Shown: positions 60,450 to 64,000 of the stretch, piece by piece
How positions within the stretch are numbered: position 1 is the first letter of the stretch
Layout: each line of letters starts with the position of its first letter
Assembly (NCBI RefSeq): GCF_014696135.1
Contig: NZ_JACJPP010000007.1
Span: 682,001 to 746,000, forward strand
DNA: 64,000 nucleotides
Source of the DNA: Nodosilinea sp. FACHB-141
Lineage (GTDB): Bacteria; Cyanobacteriota; Cyanobacteriia; Phormidesmidales; Phormidesmidaceae
Direction of reading: 5' to 3'
Made by a program: the position numbers and the translations under genes
Notes under the pieces: generated by a model
Told to the model about the DNA's origin: nothing
The model's database searches: none
Seen by the model: only the letters and a program-made list of their open reading frames with translations

Positions 60450-63400
60450 ATGACAACCGCTCAAACCCTCACTGAGACCAATAGCTTCGACCTGAAGCAA
60501 CTGCTTAAAGTTTTGACTGAAGTGAAGAAAGGAAACTTCTCAGTGCGAATGCCGGTTGATCAGACGGGTATCGCAGGAAAAGTTGCCGATACGCTCAATG
60601 ACATCATTGACAAGAACGAGCAGATCACCACTGAGCTAGAGCGGATCAGTGGAGTGGTGGGGAAAGAGGGTAAGACGAATGAACGAGCTTCGTTGGGTGG
60701 AGCAAAAGGCTCGTGGAAAGCCTGTGAAGGGTCAATCAACACGCTGATTGTGGATTTAGTGCAGCCGATGGCGGCGATTACACGGGTGATTCGATCTGTG
60801 GCCAATGGTGACCTGTCGCAGGCGATCGCAACGGAGATTGAAGGGCGATCGCTGCAAGGGGAGTTTCTGCAAACGGCACAAATCGTTAACACGATGGTGT
60901 CCCAGCTTCAGTCCTTTGCTTCTGAGGTGACGCGGGTAGCGCGGGAAGTGGGAACTGAAGGTAAGTTGGGCGTGCAGGCCGAAGTAAAAGGGGTGGCCGG
61001 CACCTGGAAGGATTTGACCGATAACGTCAACTCGATGGCGGGGAACCTGACGGCGCAGGTGCGGAACATTGCCGAAGTGACGACCGCTGTAGCCAATGGC
61101 GACCTATCCAAGAAAATTACGGTGGATGTTAAAGGCGAAATTCTCGACCTGAAAAGCACCATCAACATCATGGTGGATCAGCTCAACTCCTTTGCCTCTG
61201 AGGTAACGCGGGTAGCGCGTGAGGTGGGAACCGAAGGAAAATTGGGCGTGCAGGCGCAGGTGCCAGGGGTAGCGGGCACCTGGAAGGATTTGACCGACTC
61301 CGTGAACTCCATGGCCGGTAACCTGACGGCGCAGGTGCGGAACATTGCCGAAGTGACGACGGCCGTGGCAAACGGCGACCTATCCAAGAAGATTACGGTA
61401 GACGTAAAAGGTGAAATTCTCGATCTGAAAAGCACCATTAACACAATGGTGGATCAACTCAACTCCTTTGCTTCGGAAGTAACCCGGGTGGCGCGAGAAG
61501 TAGGCGCTGAGGGTAAGTTGGGCGGACAGGCAGAGGTGCGCGGCGTGGCTGGCACCTGGAAAGACTTGACCGACTCAGTAAACTTCATGGCTGGTAACTT
61601 GACTGGCCAGGTGCGAAACATTGCCGAAGTGGCAACGGCGATCGCCAACGGCGACCTATCCCGCAAAATCACGGTCGATGTCAAAGGTGAAATTCTGGAG
61701 CTGAAGAACACCGTCAACACAATGGTGGATCAGCTGAATTCCTTTGCCTCTGAGGTGACGCGGGTGGCGCGGGAGGTGGGCACCGAAGGAAAACTGGGCG
61801 TGCAGGCGGAAGTAAAAGGGGTGGCCGGCACCTGGAAAGACCTGACCGACAACGTGAACCTGATGGCTGGCAATTTGACCGGGCAGGTACGAAACATTGC
61901 TGAGGTGGCAACGGCGATCGCTAACGGCGACCTGTCCCGCAAAATCACGGTCGATGTCAAAGGTGAGATTCTGGAGCTAAAAAACACCGTCAACACGATG
62001 GTGGATCAGCTGAACTCCTTTGCCTCGGAGGTGACACGGGTAGCGCGGGAAGTGGGAGCTGATGGAAAACTGGGCGGGCAGGCGCAAGTGCGTGGGGTTG
62101 CCGGCACCTGGAAGGATTTGACTGACTCGGTAAACTTCATGGCGGGCAGTTTGACCGCGCAGGTGCGGAATATCGCCGAAGTCACAACGGCGGTGGCGAA
62201 CGGTGACCTGTCTAAAAAGATCACGGTGGATGTTAAGGGCGAAATTCTCGACCTGAAAAGCACCATCAACATCATGGTGGATCAACTTAACTCCTTTGCC
62301 TCTGAGGTAACGCGGGTAGCGCGGGAAGTGGGAACCGAAGGAAAACTGGGCGTACAGGCCGAGGTGCGCGGTGTTGCCGGCACCTGGAAGGATTTGACCG
62401 ACTCGGTAAACTCGATGGCGGGTAACCTGACGGCGCAGGTGCGGAATATTGCCGATGTGACAACCGCTGTGGCGAACGGCGATCTGTCTAAGAAGATCAC
62501 GGTGGATGTTAAAGGTGAAATTCTGGAACTGAAGAACACCATCAACACCATGGTGGATCAACTCAGTTCCTTTGCCTCTGAGGTAACACGGGTCGCACGG
62601 GAAGTAGGCACCGAAGGGAAACTGGGCGTGCAGGCGGAAGTTCCTGGCGTTGCCGGCACCTGGAAAGACCTGACCGACAATGTGAACTCGATGGCCGGCA
62701 ACCTGACCGGGCAGGTGCGAAACATTGCTGATGTGGCAACAGCGATCGCCACCGGCGACCTGTCCAAGAAGATTACCGTGCAGGTGAAAGGTGAAATCTT
62801 AGAGCTGAAAAACACCATTAACATCATGGTGGACCAGCTCAGCTCCTTTGCCTCTGAGGTAACGCGGGTGGCACGGGAAGTGGGGGCCGAAGGCAAACTG
62901 GGGGTGCAGGCTGACGTCCGCGGCGTTGCTGGCACCTGGAAAGATCTCACCGATTCTGTAAACTTTATGGCCGGCAGTTTGACGGCGCAGGTGCGGAACA
63001 TCGCGGCCGTGACGACGGCCGTAGCCAATGGCGACCTGTCCAAGAAAATCACGGTGGATGTCAAAGGCGAAATTTTAGAGCTGAAAAACACCGTCAATAC
63101 GATGGTGGATCAGTTAAACTCCTTTGCCTCGGAAGTAACGCGGGTGGCGCGGGAAGTGGGCGCCGAAGGGAAGTTGGGCGTACAGGCGCAAGTTCCTGGT
63201 GTGGCTGGCACCTGGAAAGATCTGACCGACTCGGTAAACTTCATGGCGGGTAGTTTGACGGCGCAGGTGCGGAACATTGCCGAAGTGACAACGGCGGTGG
63301 CAAACGGCGATCTCTCCAAGAAGATCACGGTAGACGTAAAGGGTGAAATTCTCGACCTCAAAAGCACCATCAACATCATGGTGGATCAGCTCAACTCCTT

Positions 63401-64000
63401 CGCCTCTGAGGTAACGCGGGTGGCGCGGGAGGTGGGAACCGAAGGCAAATTGGGTGTACAGGCGCAGGTGTCGGGTGTTGCCGGGACCTGGAAAGATTTG
63501 ACCGATTCGGTAAACTCGATGGCGGGCAATCTGACGGCGCAGGTGCGGAACATTGCCGAAGTCTCGACTGCGATCGCCAACGGCGACCTGTCCAAGAAAA
63601 TTACCGTAGATGTGCGCGGTGAGATCTTTGAACTGAAAAATACCGTCAACACGATGGTGGATCAGCTGAGTTCCTTTGCCTCCGAGGTAACGCGGGTAGC
63701 GCGGGAAGTGGGCACCGAAGGAAAACTGGGCGGTCAAGCCCAGGTGATTGGCGTAGCGGGCATCTGGAAAGACCTGACCGACAACGTAAACTCAATGGCT
63801 GGCAACCTGACGGCGCAGGTCCGAGGTATCGCTAAAGTCGTGACTGCCGTAGCCAACGGCAACCTGAAACAGAAGTTGATGCTGGATGCCAAAGGGGAAA
63901 TTGAAACCCTAGCAGACACGATCAACGAGATGATCGACACTCTGGCAACCTTCGCCGACCAGGTGACAACCGTAGCGCGGGAAGTAGGAATCGAAGGAAA
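60450..64000 (+). CDS. Poly-HAMP signalling protein (likely sensor histidine kinase), 5' part; continues past window
   Basis: At least 1183 codons are open to the window end. There is no signal peptide and no membrane helix at [19 protein letters not shown], so it looks cytosolic. After a leading HAMP-like part come at least eleven near-identical 92-residue units (60912-63947), each with VARVG-like [11 protein letters not shown](T/A)[16 protein letters not shown] and [17 protein letters not shown], the two-HAMP unit known from group III kinases such as Nik1/Os-1. The eleventh unit diverges ([20 protein letters not shown]) as in the last repeat before the output domain. A kinase or receiver is expected downstream but is not visible. 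Confidence 0.82.
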   Translation, partial: MTTAQTLTETNSFDLKQLLKVLTEVKKGNFSVRMPVDQTGIAGKVADTLNDIIDKNEQITTELERISGVVGKEGKTNERASLGGAKGSWKACEGSINTLIVDLVQPMAAITRVIRSVANGDLSQAIATEIEGRSLQGEFLQTAQIVNTMVSQLQSFASEVTRVAREVGTEGKLGVQAEVKGVAGTWKDLTDNVNSMAGNLTAQVRNIAEVTTAVANGDLSKKITVDVKGEILDLKSTINIMVDQLNSFASEVTRVAREVGTEGKLGVQAQVPGVAGTWKDLTDSVNSMAGNLTAQVRNIAEVTTAVANGDLSKKITVDVKGEILDLKSTINTMVDQLNSFASEVTRVAREVGAEGKLGGQAEVRGVAGTWKDLTDSVNFMAGNLTGQVRNIAEVATAIANGDLSRKITVDVKGEILELKNTVNTMVDQLNSFASEVTRVAREVGTEGKLGVQAEVKGVAGTWKDLTDNVNLMAGNLTGQVRNIAEVATAIANGDLSRKITVDVKGEILELKNTVNTMVDQLNSFASEVTRVAREVGADGKLGGQAQVRGVAGTWKDLTDSVNFMAGSLTAQVRNIAEVTTAVANGDLSKKITVDVKGEILDLKSTINIMVDQLNSFASEVTRVAREVGTEGKLGVQAEVRGVAGTWKDLTDSVNSMAGNLTAQVRNIADVTTAVANGDLSKKITVDVKGEILELKNTINTMVDQLSSFASEVTRVAREVGTEGKLGVQAEVPGVAGTWKDLTDNVNSMAGNLTGQVRNIADVATAIATGDLSKKITVQVKGEILELKNTINIMVDQLSSFASEVTRVAREVGAEGKLGVQADVRGVAGTWKDLTDSVNFMAGSLTAQVRNIAAVTTAVANGDLSKKITVDVKGEILELKNTVNTMVDQLNSFASEVTRVAREVGAEGKLGVQAQVPGVAGTWKDLTDSVNFMAGSLTAQVRNIAEVTTAVANGDLSKKITVDVKGEILDLKSTINIMVDQLNSFASEVTRVAREVGTEGKLGVQAQVSGVAGTWKDLTDSVNSMAGNLTAQVRNIAEVSTAIANGDLSKKITVDVRGEIFELKNTVNTMVDQLSSFASEVTRVAREVGTEGKLGGQAQVIGVAGIWKDLTDNVNSMAGNLTAQVRGIAKVVTAVANGNLKQKLMLDAKGEIETLADTINEMIDTLATFADQVTTVAREVGIEG
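60912..63947. repeat. Tandem 276-bp repeats (11 complete units) coding for HAMP modules
   Basis: Units begin at 60912, 61188, 61464, 61740, 62016, 62292, 62568, 62844, 63120, 63396 and 63672, an exact 276-bp period with no indels. A twelfth starts at 63948. Nucleotide identity between units looks high, with variation mainly at third codon positions. Units 3 and 4 share [20 protein letters not shown], while others have [20 protein letters not shown], giving subgroups. Open frames on the opposite strand repeat with the same period and are shadows. Confidence 0.9.

Noticed and set aside
60560-63940. Minus-strand ORFs of 87-89 residues repeating through the HAMP array
   Set aside because: They recur at the 276-bp period of the coding repeats on the plus strand and have no family resemblance; they are frame shadows.
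60912-63947. CRISPR array or satellite DNA
   Set aside because: The units are 276 bp, lack spacers and encode an unbroken HAMP protein, so this is a coding repeat.

Overview
The window looks like chromosomal DNA of a cyanobacterium. It carries psbV (cytochrome c-550 of photosystem II), petE (plastocyanin), a ccsA-type cytochrome c assembly gene, a geranylgeranyl-reductase-like flavoprotein, cyanobacterial DUFs (DUF3288, DUF3352, DUF1400) and very many copies of the HIP1 octamer GCGATCGC. The high GC content and gene mix would fit a filamentous Leptolyngbya/Nodosilinea-like lineage, but that placement is inference. I see no tRNA, rRNA, insertion sequence, prophage or CRISPR array.

Layout. 1-7.4 kb (mostly minus): glmU (cut by the window edge), an FTR1 iron permease, gamma-glutamyltransferase, a Uma2 nuclease-fold protein, DUF3288, a DUF433/DUF5615 toxin-antitoxin-like pair abutting mnmA, and a MerR regulator with a readable autoregulatory promoter. 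7.5-11 kb (plus): DUF3105 protein, a double ArsA/GET3 ATPase and a response regulator. 11-16.7 kb (minus): MscS channel, ccsA, DUF3352 protein and a cyanobacterial hypothetical. 17-25.8 kb: photolyase/cryptochrome, GH10 and GH1 glycosidases, a PD-(D/E)XK-like protein, and an acyltransferase plus processive glycosyltransferase pair that looks like exopolysaccharide synthesis. 25.8-31 kb: NERD protein, a second DUF433/DUF5615 pair, GNAT, 2OG oxygenase, GDPD, a TIGR04283-like glycosyltransferase and BrnT/BrnA.

31-41.5 kb: a GG-reductase-like enzyme, then a five-gene ECF nickel/cobalt importer (lipoprotein, NikL-like protein, CbiM, CbiQ, CbiO). This converges on an adenosylcobalamin-dependent ribonucleotide reductase (nrdJ), followed by a second PD-(D/E)XK-like paralogue and a B12-binding radical SAM enzyme. 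The neighbourhood thus joins metal uptake with two enzymes of cobalamin-linked families.

41.6-52.7 kb: short RecQ, an outer-membrane barrel-like protein, a serine hydrolase, dienelactone hydrolase, a CyaB1/CyaB2-type GAF-GAF-PAS adenylate cyclase, accD, psbV, petE, GNAT and OsmC. 52.8-60 kb: a desaturase/MetX-like operon divergent from a GntR/UTRA regulator with a candidate operator, a stand-alone DUF1400 protein, a 53-residue membrane protein, gap1, a PPP phosphatase, a small FtsL/FtsB-like bitopic protein and a hypothetical. 60.4-64 kb: the start of a cytosolic poly-HAMP protein built from at least eleven 276-bp (92-residue) units, continuing beyond the window.

The least explained signals are the long near-perfect palindromes (32211-32262 and 49156-49217, with a simpler one at 58031-58070), two small genes too short for ordinary ORF calling (38886-39035 and 56385-56546), a LexA-like box upstream of the photolyase, the paired PD-(D/E)XK paralogues and the highly regular HAMP array. 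No single locus here is clearly a new defence or signalling system.
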